Assembly: GCF_900111495.1 (NCBI RefSeq)
Contig: NZ_FOIU01000003.1
Span: 396,945-460,944, forward strand
Length of the DNA stretch: 64,000 nucleotides
Reading direction: 5' to 3'
Origin: Chryseobacterium wanjuense
Lineage (GTDB): Bacteria > Bacteroidota > Bacteroidia > Flavobacteriales > Weeksellaceae
A program made the position numbers and the translations under genes. Shown here one piece after another: positions 54,168 through 61,926 of this stretch (position 1 is its first letter; every line of letters begins with the position of its first letter). The notes below the pieces were generated by a model. The model ran no database searches and was not told the DNA's origin. It worked only from the letters and a program-made list of their open reading frames with translations.

Positions 54168-54722
54168 AGCCTAATTTAGAAAAAAAATGATCTAAAAAAA
54201 CAGATCAATCATAACATTATATAAATTAACAAACTCGCTCAAAATCATAAATAATAAACTGACAATCAGATTAAAAAAATAAACACACATCTTATAATCA
54301 CCGTATTTTTATAACCTGAAATTTTACTGATCTTAAGAAAAAATTAAAAAAATAAGTCCACTTTTCGCTTTAGATAGTTGGCAATTACTTTTAAGCATTT
54401 GATTAACCCAATATTTTTTTAAGCACTTTTATTTTGATTTTTTTAATCAGATTGAAGTTGATATTGTTTTAAAAAAAATAATTCATCAATTCTTGAATTA
54501 TTCTAATACATAACCTCACTTATACAAGAATTAACATTTATAAATTTTAAAATAATTGAAAATCAAATAATTAAAAAAATAAAAATTAACATTTAAGCTT
54601 AAAAAAACACCTTGTCATTAACACCTATTAACACCACAAAATTTTCAAATACAGGTTAACATCCATTAGATTTGTTAAACAATCTAGCGAAAGTATAATC
54701 CTAACTTCAAAATAAATCCATT
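54168..54722. other. AT-rich intergenic region between divergent regulators
   Basis: There is no gene in these 555 bp. TAGATTTG at 54667-54674 is a -7 element for the HTH pair. TTGAAAATCAAATAATT near 54555 repeats a word also found ahead of adhesin genes at 51986 and 61852. Confidence 0.5.
54667..54674 (+). promoter_or_regulatory. -7 element ahead of the HTH gene pair
   Basis: TAGATTTG matches TAnnTTTG and lies 48 bp before the ATG at 54723. No clear -33 box is visible. Confidence 0.5.
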
Positions 54723-55190
54723 ATGAAATCTTTTAAAAACATACATGCAGGAGCTTTAGTAAAGCTGAGATTTTTAGAATCTGAAATGGAGATTTCCAGA
54801 GTAAGTAATTTTTTTAATTGTTCAGAAGAAGAAATTGAAAAAATGTTTGAATCAAAAAGTCTGGATACGGAAATTTTATTGAAATGGAGCAAATTATTAG
54901 AATATGATTTTTTCAGAATTTACTCACAGCATTTAATATTATTCTCACCTCCAAGCAATGCCTACAGCAGCAATAAGGAGAAAAAGAGCAATATGCCTCA
55001 GTTTAGAAAAAATATCTATACAAAAGAAGTTATAGATTTCGTCACAGAGCTTATTACTTCCGGAGAAAAAAACATCAATCAGGTGGTGGAGAAATACGGA
55101 ATTCCTAAAACTACACTACACAGATGGATTGTAAAATACAGAAACCATGGAAAAAGAATTCACAAAGAATACCAACCAACCAATGTCTAA
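54723..55190 (+). CDS. double-HTH protein (Cro-like plus transposase-like HTH)
   Basis: The 155-residue cytoplasmic protein has an N-terminal Cro/C1-like helical region (about residues 8-72). Its phrase SLDTEILLKWSKLLEYDFF is characteristic of a common Bacteroidota family. The C-terminal HTH (about residues 98-145; INQVVEKYGIPKTTLHRWIVKYR) is of the transposase/IS3-OrfA type. There is no nuclease domain. Eighteen bases later comes a second HTH gene. Related pairs are common in Chryseobacterium and are often labelled transposase, but nothing here would catalyse transposition. Confidence 0.72.
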   Translation: MKSFKNIHAGALVKLRFLESEMEISRVSNFFNCSEEEIEKMFESKSLDTEILLKWSKLLEYDFFRIYSQHLILFSPPSNAYSSNKEKKSNMPQFRKNIYTKEVIDFVTELITSGEKNINQVVEKYGIPKTTLHRWIVKYRNHGKRIHKEYQPTNV

Positions 55191-55208
55191 CCACAAAAAT
55201 ACAACATC

Positions 55209-55562
55209 ATGGAACGTAGCCAACCCAATTACAGACTTATCTATCACGATATCATCAGTATCAAATGTCCCGGTAAGAAGGAGGAGTGCAGCCCTATCCT
55301 GAATAAAAAAGAGATCTCGATACTGGACGTTATCAAACTTAATATGATCATTTTCGGAATCAACGATAAAGAGACCCAGATCTTCAACCAGAAACACCGA
55401 TCGTACGACGAAAGTACAATTTTGGAAATACTTGATTATCAAGCAAAAAACAATTTAAACAACACCCAGCTTGCCAATCATTTCAAGCTCAGTAGAAATA
55501 CCGTGGCAAAATGGAAAAAACACTTTAAGAATAAGCATTTGCATCCTGTTAAGGCTAATTAA
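55209..55562 (+). CDS. small HTH protein, partner of the 54723 gene
   Basis: The 117-residue cytoplasmic protein has an N-terminal part of unknown fold (about residues 1-60; IYHDIISIKCPGKKEECSPIL, FNQKHRSYD) and a C-terminal HTH (about residues 75-112; LNNTQLANHFKLSRNTVAKWKKHFK). It contains a Cys pair (KCPGKKEEC). It follows the first HTH gene by 18 bp and is followed directly by the non-coding hairpin array. Together they may bind those hairpins or their DNA, which is inference from position only. Confidence 0.7.
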   Translation: MERSQPNYRLIYHDIISIKCPGKKEECSPILNKKEISILDVIKLNMIIFGINDKETQIFNQKHRSYDESTILEILDYQAKNNLNNTQLANHFKLSRNTVAKWKKHFKNKHLHPVKAN

Positions 55563-55595
55563 TGGCATAAAAAAACACATCAATATAAAGTTAAT

Positions 55596-55724
55596 ATAGG
55601 ACTAAGAGATCATTGGTTTTACGAATATGTATCATGATTTTTATTCAGTATATTTTGGAGTATAGAAGTTTTTGTTCCCAACAGTATTGCAGTTAGAGCC
55701 CATAATATCCCAATGATCTCCTAT
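55596..55724 (+). ncRNA. hairpin array 1, unit U0 (long stem)
   Basis: GAGATCATTGG (55606-55616) pairs with CCAATGATCTC (55710-55720), extended by ATAG/CTAT, enclosing about 93 nt. It is the first structure after the HTH pair. The flanks share the AGGA/TCCT ends of the other units, but the TCATCCC loop is not apical here. Confidence 0.45.
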
Positions 55725-55803
55725 TTAGTTTAAAATAGCCTTACCGAATGTAGATGCTTTTAAAAATAAATGTAACCAAAATCATGCAGTATATTATATT
55801 TAA

Positions 55804-55875
55804 GTGGAAGTAGGATTGCAAAATAGCCGATTGCAGAGTCATCCCAGTCTAAGATTGGCTATTTGCACCCTATTA
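55804..55875 (+). ncRNA. hairpin array 1, unit U1
   Basis: The 5' flank AGTGGAAG is followed by TAGGATTGCAAAATAGCC, which pairs with GGCTATTTGCACCCTA (55857-55872). The stem continues as GATT/GATT (through G-U pairs) and AGA/TCT up to an apical loop with TCATCCC at 55839-55845. The first 21 bases differ from unit V2 at 58487 at only two positions. No T-tract follows. Confidence 0.6.
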
Positions 55876-55907
55876 AAAAAAACATCAATTCATGAGTTTT
55901 TTTTATA

Positions 55908-55972
55908 GTGGGAAGAATAGGAATTGTAAACTTCATCCAGTATTCAATTATGTTGTTTACTTTCCTATTCTC
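55908..55972 (+). ncRNA. hairpin array 1, unit U2
   Basis: The flank AGTGGGAAG is followed by GAATAGGAATTGTAAAC (55915-55931), which pairs with GTTTACTTTCCTATTC (55955-55970). TCATCC lies at 55933-55938 just inside the stem. Confidence 0.55.
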
Positions 55973-56010
55973 TTAAAAAAAATGGAAAGAGTTTTCTCAT
56001 ATTATTAAAA

Positions 56011-56080
56011 AGTGTGTGTACAGGATCTGCAAACGTTCAGATGAGCAATCCCTTTTCAAGAATGTTTGCAGCCTGTTTTA
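56011..56080 (+). ncRNA. hairpin array 1, unit U3
   Basis: ACAGGATCTGCAAACGTTC (56020-56038) pairs with GAATGTTTGCAGCCTGT (56061-56076), including a G-U pair and a 2-base bulge. The loop holds CAATCCC at 56046-56052. The stem is followed by TTTATT, so it can act as a terminator. Confidence 0.6.
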
Positions 56081-56126
56081 TTAAAGAAACCAAATCATTT
56101 CATATAATCTTCATAGTATTAAGTAA

Positions 56127-56192
56127 AAGTGGATAGGAGATGCAAATACTCCTGATTCCCTAAGGTCGGGAGATTTGCATCCTATTTTTTTT
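56127..56192 (+). ncRNA. hairpin array 1, unit U4
   Basis: After the flank AAGTGG, ATAGGAGATGCAAATACTCC (56133-56152) pairs with GGGAGATTTGCATCCTAT (56168-56185) with one bulge on each side, extended by TGA/TCG. The loop contains ATTCCC. A run of eight T follows the stem, a textbook terminator shape. Confidence 0.65.
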
Positions 56193-56233
56193 AAAACGTA
56201 AATCACATTTTTCATTCATATTAATTTTTGTAC

Positions 56234-56329
56234 AAGGCAATAGTATTTCGCAAGAGTTGATTAGCTCTTCATGTTTGTAATAGTTAAGATATTGCCTTCT
56301 AAAGTTTCTGCATTTTGTGGAAACTTTAG
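56234..56329 (+). other. two further hairpins at the end of array 1
   Basis: AAGGCAATA (56234-56242) pairs with TATTGCCTT (56290-56298), and CTAAAGTTTC (56299-56308) pairs perfectly with GAAACTTTAG (56320-56329). They abut each other but lack the TCATCCC loop and AGTGGAAG flank. From 56330 to 56655 I see nothing else of note. Confidence 0.45.
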
Positions 56330-56655
56330 TATTTCATTGCTGTTGCTTAAACAATTGCAAAAAAGCATTAAGCGTATTCATTTAAAGAAAATGAACTGTT
56401 TTTAAAATATTATTAAATAAAAACTATGCTTTGCTATCAAACTTTATATAAAACTCAACAAGCCAATAAAAAAGATAGGTTAAAAAAGTAATACCCACCT
56501 AAAAACAAACCACATAATCGACTGATTTAAAATACATTAAACACCAAATCAAAGGCAATTTGTATTAAGAATAATTCCATAATGGCTATTCTGCTCTATT
56601 TAAAATCACATAATAATATTTATATGATTTAATTTTGTGGGTTAAAACATAAATT

Positions 56656-58074
56656 ATGTTCCTAAATTGTTATTTCAAAAAAACTTTTTATGCACTATTA
56701 TTATTTTTGAGTATTTTTTCCCATGCACAGACGTATACTGTTGATGAACTGGACAGCCTGACAGAAAAATACAGAATCGAAGGAGATATCAAAAAAAGTA
56801 TCGCTCTGAATGAACAAGCCATCCTGCAGTACGAGAAAAAACGCAATACAGAAGGCGCTATCGGAGCCCACATTAATCTGGGAGGTCTGCTATGGTATCT
56901 TCACAGGTACAAAGAAAGCCTGAAACATCTGGAAAATGCCGAAAATCAACTGGCTAAAACGAAAAATCCTTTCCTTATTGCAAAACTTCATGGGGAATAT
57001 GGGAGAAATTATGCTTCTTTAGGACTTATCAGCCAGTCTACGGATAATCTTAATAAATCTATTTCTTACGCCAAAAAAATTAAGAATAAAAAACAGAGAG
57101 AAAAGCTGCTCTATTTTTATTATACCTGGAAACTTCAGAATTTTGAAGAACTCAGTATCGTAGATTCGGTAAACAGTGTGTACAACAAACGAATGGAGCT
57201 TAGCGCCCAACCGTTGACATTTGTACATATCGCCGAAAAACTCCTGAAAAACAAAGAATTAGACTCCGCAGAAAGCTATTTAAACAAAGCCATGAATATC
57301 TCCGGAGATTACAGTCTTTACCAGAAATCCATGACATTGCTGGCTTTCGGAAAACTTTATACAGAAAAAAAAGACTACGAAAAAGCCCTGGAATATTACT
57401 TCGGGTCACTGGCTATTTCCCAGAAACTTTCCAGAAAAAGTGATATTACCAATGCTTATAAAGTTATCTCAGAAACCTACAAATTCATGAATGATGATGT
57501 CAAAAAGAATGAATATCTTGAAAAATATTCAGATTCTAAAGACAGCATCGACGAATCTGAAAGAGAAGCCCTGAGAATTCCGGTGGATAAGATCATTAAT
57601 TCTGAAACAAAAAAAGAAAGAAAAGAAAGAGTCCGGTCTTATATTATTATCGGCGTGATTCTTTTTCTTTCGGTGATTGTACTGGTGATCCTTACACGAA
57701 GATATGTGAAAAAGCAAAAAGAAACCGAAGAAATCATCATCGAAACCCTGAACGAAACGGATGAGCTGAAAAGTAAACTCAACACCGCATTCGAAGAATT
57801 GTCTAAACTTGCGAGTACCAATGATCCTTTTTTCCTGACGCGCTTCAAGGAAGTTTATCCCGAATTTTATGAAAGGCTTACCACGACTTACCCAAATCTT
57901 ACCGCGAATGATATTAGGTTTGCCGCTTTTTTAAGGTTAAATCTTTCAACAAAAACCATCGCACAGTATAAAAATATTTCGATCCGAACGATTGAATCAA
58001 GAAAGTACAGATTAAGAAAAAAACTCAGCCTTCCTTCTGATGTTGATCTTAATAAATGGATGATGGAATTCTGA
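56656..58074 (+). CDS. TPR-TM-LuxR-like membrane regulator, paralogue 2
   Basis: The 472-residue product has the same layout as the 47537 and 58910 proteins: signal peptide (cleavage near SHAQ), then TYTVDELDSLTEKYRIEGD. TPR-type repeats run to about residue 300 (DSAESYLNKAMNI, DYEKALEYYFGSLAI). A membrane helix lies at about residues 322-342. The C-terminal HTH (about 408-472) includes NLTANDIRFAAFLRLNLSTKTIAQY and ends NKWMMEF. It lies directly downstream of hairpin array 1 and upstream of array 2. Unlike its paralogues it has no adhesin gene beside it. Confidence 0.82.
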   Translation: MFLNCYFKKTFYALLLFLSIFSHAQTYTVDELDSLTEKYRIEGDIKKSIALNEQAILQYEKKRNTEGAIGAHINLGGLLWYLHRYKESLKHLENAENQLAKTKNPFLIAKLHGEYGRNYASLGLISQSTDNLNKSISYAKKIKNKKQREKLLYFYYTWKLQNFEELSIVDSVNSVYNKRMELSAQPLTFVHIAEKLLKNKELDSAESYLNKAMNISGDYSLYQKSMTLLAFGKLYTEKKDYEKALEYYFGSLAISQKLSRKSDITNAYKVISETYKFMNDDVKKNEYLEKYSDSKDSIDESEREALRIPVDKIINSETKKERKERVRSYIIIGVILFLSVIVLVILTRRYVKKQKETEEIIIETLNETDELKSKLNTAFEELSKLASTNDPFFLTRFKEVYPEFYERLTTTYPNLTANDIRFAAFLRLNLSTKTIAQYKNISIRTIESRKYRLRKKLSLPSDVDLNKWMMEF

Positions 58075-58105
58075 TTTTTCCGTCTTCAAAAAAAATAATT
58101 TTCAA

Positions 58106-58138
58106 ATCCTTTAAAAATTTTTTTAGAGGATTTTTTTT
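58106..58138 (+). terminator. terminator of paralogue 2
   Basis: AATCCTTTAAAAA and TTTTTAGAGGATT pair with one bulge, followed by an eight-base T run. Confidence 0.8.
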
Positions 58139-58241
58139 GTTTTTTATTAATAACTCTACATTTTACCTTTTTTAATCATACTTCAATTGCACTGCAAATC
58201 AATTTACAAAATAATGAAATTCAATACATTACAATATCAGC

Positions 58242-58286
58242 GTAGTATTGCAGTAATGGATTTCTCCAAAATACGTTCTACATTTG
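58242..58286 (+). promoter_or_regulatory. putative promoter with TACTGCA operator upstream of array 2
   Basis: TACATTTG at 58279-58286 matches TAnnTTTG, and GTAGTATTGCAGTA at 58242-58255 is the inverted TACTGCA-type word. GTTCTACATTTGC is also found at the adhesin promoter (51926, minus strand). Transcription from here would run through hairpin array 2 toward the 58910 regulator. Confidence 0.5.
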
Positions 58287-58345
58287 CCTCATCATTCTCA
58301 AGTTAGTTATTAAAACACAAATTTGTTCCTGAATAAGGATTTTCT

Positions 58346-58390
58346 AAATAGTGAGCGCTGAAGCCGCTAGCCAACCGCTCACTATTTTTC
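58346..58390 (+). ncRNA. hairpin array 2, unit V1
   Basis: AAATAGTGAGCG (58346-58357) pairs perfectly with CGCTCACTATTT (58376-58387) around an 18-base loop, followed by TTC. It lacks the shared TCATCCC loop. Confidence 0.5.
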
Positions 58391-58486
58391 TAACAAAGAG
58401 ATGTGAAAGAAATTCAAATTTTTAAGACATAATAAGGTTATTTTAAGCTTTTAATTATTTAATAATTTACAAATTAATTAGAGTGA

Positions 58487-58562
58487 AGTGGAAGTAGGAA
58501 TGCAAATATTGTAATGTAAAGACTCATCCCGTTTTATGTTATGTATTTGCTTCCTCTTTTTT
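58487..58562 (+). ncRNA. hairpin array 2, unit V2
   Basis: The flank AGTGGAAG and TAGGAATGCAAATA open a long stem closed by TATTTGCTTCCTCTTTTTT. The inner part ATTGTAATGTAAAGAC pairs with GTTTTATGTTATGTAT almost entirely when G-U pairs are allowed. The apical loop is exactly TCATCCC (58524-58530). The many G-U pairs argue for structure in RNA rather than DNA. A T-tract follows. Confidence 0.7.
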
Positions 58563-58591
58563 AAAATTTGAAAAAAACGTTCATTATAAGG

Positions 58592-58640
58592 GTAGAGGTA
58601 GTGGTCACACTATAAATTGTACCACTACTTCTTTTTTTTA
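58592..58640 (+). ncRNA. hairpin array 2, unit V3
   Basis: AGAGGTAGTGGT pairs with ACCACTACTTCT around a 16-base loop and is followed by TTTTTTT. It is a terminator-like hairpin without the TCATCCC loop. A small TTGTC/GACAA hairpin follows at 58651-58665. Confidence 0.55.
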
Positions 58641-58746
58641 AAATAAAATACTTGTCGTTTTGACAAAATCATATTTGATCCGATTAGTTTTTAATTTACT
58701 TACAGGTTGGTTTTTTGAAGTTTGTGAGATGGTAAGTAAATTCCAA

Positions 58747-58816
58747 AGCAGGCAGGTAAACACTTTTGCCAGAGATTCATCCCACTCTGCCCCGAATGTT
58801 TACGGCCTGCTTTTTT
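58747..58816 (+). ncRNA. hairpin array 2, unit V4
   Basis: AGCAGGCAGGTAAACA pairs with TGTTTACGGCCTGCT with a small internal loop, and CAGAGAT with ACTCTG close to the apex. The apical loop is exactly TCATCCC (58777-58783). A T-tract follows. It ends 94 bp before the regulator start at 58910. Confidence 0.65.
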
Positions 58817-58909
58817 CATTATTGTTGTACAAAAAATCGTTCTATTTCGGAGCGATTTTTTTAATTTAAAAATATATTAATTGTTATTTTTGTTATATAA
58901 AACCACATC

Positions 58910-60328
58910 ATGAACTCAAAATATTACTATAGAATCGTATTTTCTATATTATTTTTTTGTTGTCTTCAGTTTCGGGCACAAAATTATTCTATGGAAGAGC
59001 TCGACAGTGTTGCAGATCTCCACCGAGGCAAAGGAGAGCATCAAAAACTCATTGATCTCTGCCTGACATTGGCCGAACAGTATAAGAAATCCAAGAGTAC
59101 CGAATCTGAGATCAATACTTATATCATCATCGCCAATGAGCTCGCCCACCTGAACAGATACAAAGAAAGCCTCACCTATCTGAATAAAGCAGAAAAAAAT
59201 ATTTCCATTATCAAAAATCCAGAAATCAGATCAAAATTGTATGGCGGATACGGCAGGAATTATTATTCGCTGGGATTGTATGAGCAGGCTAATAATTTCT
59301 TCGACAAATCCCTCAAATATGCACGGCAGATTTCCAATAAAAAAACAAAAACAAGAAGACTTTACGTGGGTCATGTATGGAAACTGACGGTTTTTGCTAA
59401 AATGGGATTGACGGATTCCGTAAAAAGCATGGAAAGAAAATGCATGAAACTCGATCCGGAACCGCTTTTATACACCAATATTGCCATAAGATTTCTAAAA
59501 AACAAACAACATCTGGATTCTGCAGAATATTATCTTAACAAAGCCATTTCCATATCCGGAACCTATCCTGTCTATCAAAAAGCAATGGCTTTAAAAAACT
59601 TCGGAAAGCTGTACACCGAAAAAAAAGAATACGGAAAGGCCTTGCAATACTATTTCAACTTCCTATCAATCGTTGAAAAAAGCAACCGGAAAATAGACAG
59701 ACGGGAAGCTTATAAACTTATTTCTGAAACCTATAAACTCATGCATGAAGAGGATAAGGCGAATGAATATTTAGTAAAATTCAGCCTTATTAATGATACG
59801 ATAAATGAGGAAGAAAAAACAGCTTTAAAAATGCCCATTAAAAGGATCATCCGGGAAAAAGACGCTCATGAACGCGAGGAAAAAAACAAACTCTATATCG
59901 TAATTTCTATCATAGTTCTTCTTTCTGTTTTATTATTTTTCTATTTGCGAAAAGCCTATCTCAAAAAACAAAAGCAAAAAGATGAGGTCATCACCGAAAA
60001 ACTTCAGGAAACCCATCAGCTGAAAAAACAAATCAACCCTTCCTTCAAAGAAGTGATCCAGCTTGCAAAAAACGGAGATCAGCGTTTCTTAGCCCGGTTT
60101 AAAGAAGTCTATCATGATTTTTATGATACCCTTACATCGCGATACCCTACCCTTACTACCGGCGATATAAAAATCTGTGCATTGCTCAAACTAAACTTTA
60201 CCACCAAAGAAATTTCCGAGATTGAAATCATATCAATTCGAACCGTTGAAAATAAAAAATACAGGATCCGGAAAAAACTGGAACTTCCTTCAGAGGTCGA
60301 TCTCAGCAAATGGATGATGGAACTCTAG
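58910..60328 (+). CDS. TPR-TM-LuxR-like membrane regulator, paralogue 3
   Basis: The 472-residue protein is a paralogue of the 47537 and 56656 products: signal peptide (cleavage near FRAQ), NYSMEELDSVADLHRGKGE, TPR-type repeats (DSAEYYLNKAISI, EYGKALQYYFNFLSI), a membrane helix at about residues 324-342, and a C-terminal HTH. The HTH reads TLTTGDIKICALLKLNFTTKEISEI and ends DLSKWMMEL. It lies after hairpin array 2 and ahead of the secreted 60832 protein gene. Its 3' end and terminator have a decayed copy at 61690-61776. Confidence 0.82.
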   Translation: MNSKYYYRIVFSILFFCCLQFRAQNYSMEELDSVADLHRGKGEHQKLIDLCLTLAEQYKKSKSTESEINTYIIIANELAHLNRYKESLTYLNKAEKNISIIKNPEIRSKLYGGYGRNYYSLGLYEQANNFFDKSLKYARQISNKKTKTRRLYVGHVWKLTVFAKMGLTDSVKSMERKCMKLDPEPLLYTNIAIRFLKNKQHLDSAEYYLNKAISISGTYPVYQKAMALKNFGKLYTEKKEYGKALQYYFNFLSIVEKSNRKIDRREAYKLISETYKLMHEEDKANEYLVKFSLINDTINEEEKTALKMPIKRIIREKDAHEREEKNKLYIVISIIVLLSVLLFFYLRKAYLKKQKQKDEVITEKLQETHQLKKQINPSFKEVIQLAKNGDQRFLARFKEVYHDFYDTLTSRYPTLTTGDIKICALLKLNFTTKEISEIEIISIRTVENKKYRIRKKLELPSEVDLSKWMMEL

Positions 60329-60831
60329 CTTTTATCAAAAAAAGATCTGTAAAATATACAGGTCTTTTTTTGTGACTTTTACATTAAAATTAAACCAATC
60401 TTTCACTGTAATTTTCATTCCTACAATTACAAAAACAGAGTAACTGAAGAGTAATAAGAGTTTGGATTTCCCGAAATACATTTACAATCGAAAAGCTGAC
60501 TAAACAACTGTACATATCAGGTACAAACAGCTGACATCTCATGATCGGATTTGAAGATTCTAAATACTCATTAAGGAAAAAATAAAAACATAAAAAAAAA
60601 ATTTATGCTTTTATTTTATTTATAGGTTAAAAAATAGGTCACCTTTCTAAAATCAGAACTTTAATATTAATGGTATTTTCTTCTCTAAAGACCTTTATCT
60701 CTCTTCGTTATAACCTAATTATCTTACCTGCATAACAGATGTTAAAAATTAACTTAAACTATTAAAAACAAATTTAATATCCAATATAATATAATTATTA
60801 TCTTTATATATTCAATTTAAAAAACAAAAAA
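60329..60831. other. terminator and promoter region between regulator 3 and its adhesin gene
   Basis: No gene lies in these 503 bp. They contain the terminator at 60339-60371, CACTGTAATTTTCA at 60404-60417, and a block at about 60423-60480 (ACAATTACAAAAACAGAGTA, then ...GTTTGGATTTCCCGAAATA) that is repeated almost perfectly at about 61866-61920. GATTCTAAATAC follows at about 60555. A -7-like TACATTTA ends the shared block. Confidence 0.6.
60339..60371 (+). terminator. terminator of regulator paralogue 3
   Basis: AAAAAGATCTGTA and TACAGGTCTTTTT pair with one mismatch around a 5-base loop, followed by more T. A perfect-stem copy exists at 61742-61775. Confidence 0.85.
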
Positions 60832-61599
60832 ATGGAAAAATTTAAAACTTATTCTTTATCACTATGTTCAGTAATTTTAATGACTTTTTTTACGACCTTT
60901 TACGCACAGGTAGGAATTAATACTTCTTCGCCATATTCCTCAGCAATTTTAGAGCTTTCTTCTTCAAACAAAGCCTTATTGTTGACGAGGGTTTCTTTAC
61001 TAAACACGCTAGATAATACAACTGTTCCAAATCCTATTGCCGGAATGATTATATTAAATACTTCCAATGCAGGAACAGGGGGTACAGCTGTTACGGCTAA
61101 TACACTATACCAATGGATTGGAACTGAATGGGCCGCACTCGTAAACAACAAATCATTACCAAGCTTTAATATTCCGACGCAAATCCTAAGTATCAATGTA
61201 CCGGGTACACAAAATATTGGTAGTGGAAGTAGTACTGGAGTTGTACAACTTACAGTAGAAAACAGAGATATTTATAATGCATGGAACAGCAATATATTTA
61301 CTGTACCTATAACAGCAACCTATATTGTAAATTACCAATCTTCCCACTTCCATACCCCAGAAGCAAACGTTTGGTATGTTATATTATCTTTTGAGAAAAG
61401 TGTTGATGGAGGAGCTAATTGGACACAGCTTATAAATGACACAAGAAGTGGCTTGCAAGGAGTAGATGGGGGTAACTCCAATATTCTTTTCTGGACAGGT
61501 AATTTAAACGCAAATGATTTACTCAGAGTTAGGTTTGCAACAAGCGCATCAACACCAAATATTGTTTCAAATGGTGGAATCGCAATAACAAAGTTATAA
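60832..61599 (+). CDS. secreted fibre/adhesin-like protein with C1q-like end
   Basis: The 255-residue product has a long signal peptide (cleavage near FYAQ, residue 26) and the shared N-terminal module: VGINTSSPYSSAILELSSSNKALLL, IAGMIILNTS, LYQWIGTEWAAL. The C-terminal half (about residues 125-255) is a beta-rich domain with TATYIVNYQSSHFH and WYVILSFEKSVDGG, probably a C1q/jelly-roll fold. It has no T9SS sorting domain. It lies 503 bp after regulator paralogue 3 and is a likely target. Confidence 0.78.
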   Translation: MEKFKTYSLSLCSVILMTFFTTFYAQVGINTSSPYSSAILELSSSNKALLLTRVSLLNTLDNTTVPNPIAGMIILNTSNAGTGGTAVTANTLYQWIGTEWAALVNNKSLPSFNIPTQILSINVPGTQNIGSGSSTGVVQLTVENRDIYNAWNSNIFTVPITATYIVNYQSSHFHTPEANVWYVILSFEKSVDGGANWTQLINDTRSGLQGVDGGNSNILFWTGNLNANDLLRVRFATSASTPNIVSNGGIAITKL

Positions 61600-61741
61600 T
61601 ATACTAATATTTTTAAAAGGAAGAAGGTTGTGAAAGGTATCGGCACCTCCTAATACATTCGATTTATTATATCATACAGACAAGGTTTCCTTTCCAAGAA
61701 AGTTCCATCTGATGTTGACCTCTAGCTTTTTAGCCAAACTT

Positions 61742-61775
61742 AATAAAAGACCTGTAAATGTACAGGTCTTTTATT
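61742..61775 (+). terminator. duplicate terminator
   Basis: AATAAAAGACCTGTA and TACAGGTCTTTTATT form a perfect 15-bp stem with a 4-base loop; it is the sibling of the terminator at 60339-60371. Confidence 0.85.
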
Positions 61776-61808
61776 ATGCTTTTTAGATTAAAATTAAACA
61801 AGTTTTTC

Positions 61809-61926
61809 TACTGCAATTTTACTTCATCTCTACTTAATTTCATTAAAATACAATTGAAAATCAAATAATTACAAAAACAGAGTAACTGAAGAGTAATAAG
61901 GGTTTGGATTTCCCGAAATAAATTTG
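61809..61926 (+). promoter_or_regulatory. duplicated adhesin promoter block with TACTGCA operator and TAAATTTG -7 box
   Basis: TACTGCAATTTTAC (61809-61822) is followed by TTGAAAATCAAATAATTAC, then the block shared with 60423-60480, ending in TAAATTTG, a full match to TAnnTTTG. GATTCTAAAATACAC follows near 61997. It should drive the 62042 and 62299 genes. Confidence 0.55.

Noticed and set aside
54723..55562. Insertion sequence carrying the two HTH genes
   Set aside because: No transposase catalytic domain, no terminal inverted repeats or target duplication recognised around the pair.
55596..58816. Hairpin arrays as integron attC sites or a CRISPR array
   Set aside because: No integrase, cas genes or regularly spaced identical direct repeats are present. 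The units lack consistent attC core sequences (RYYYAAC/GTTRRRY) at their ends, and loops and stems vary too much for CRISPR repeats.
58660..58869. 69-codon frame across hairpin V4
   Set aside because: It consists of the two arms of the V4 hairpin and its T-tract read as codons; the RNA structure explains the sequence better.
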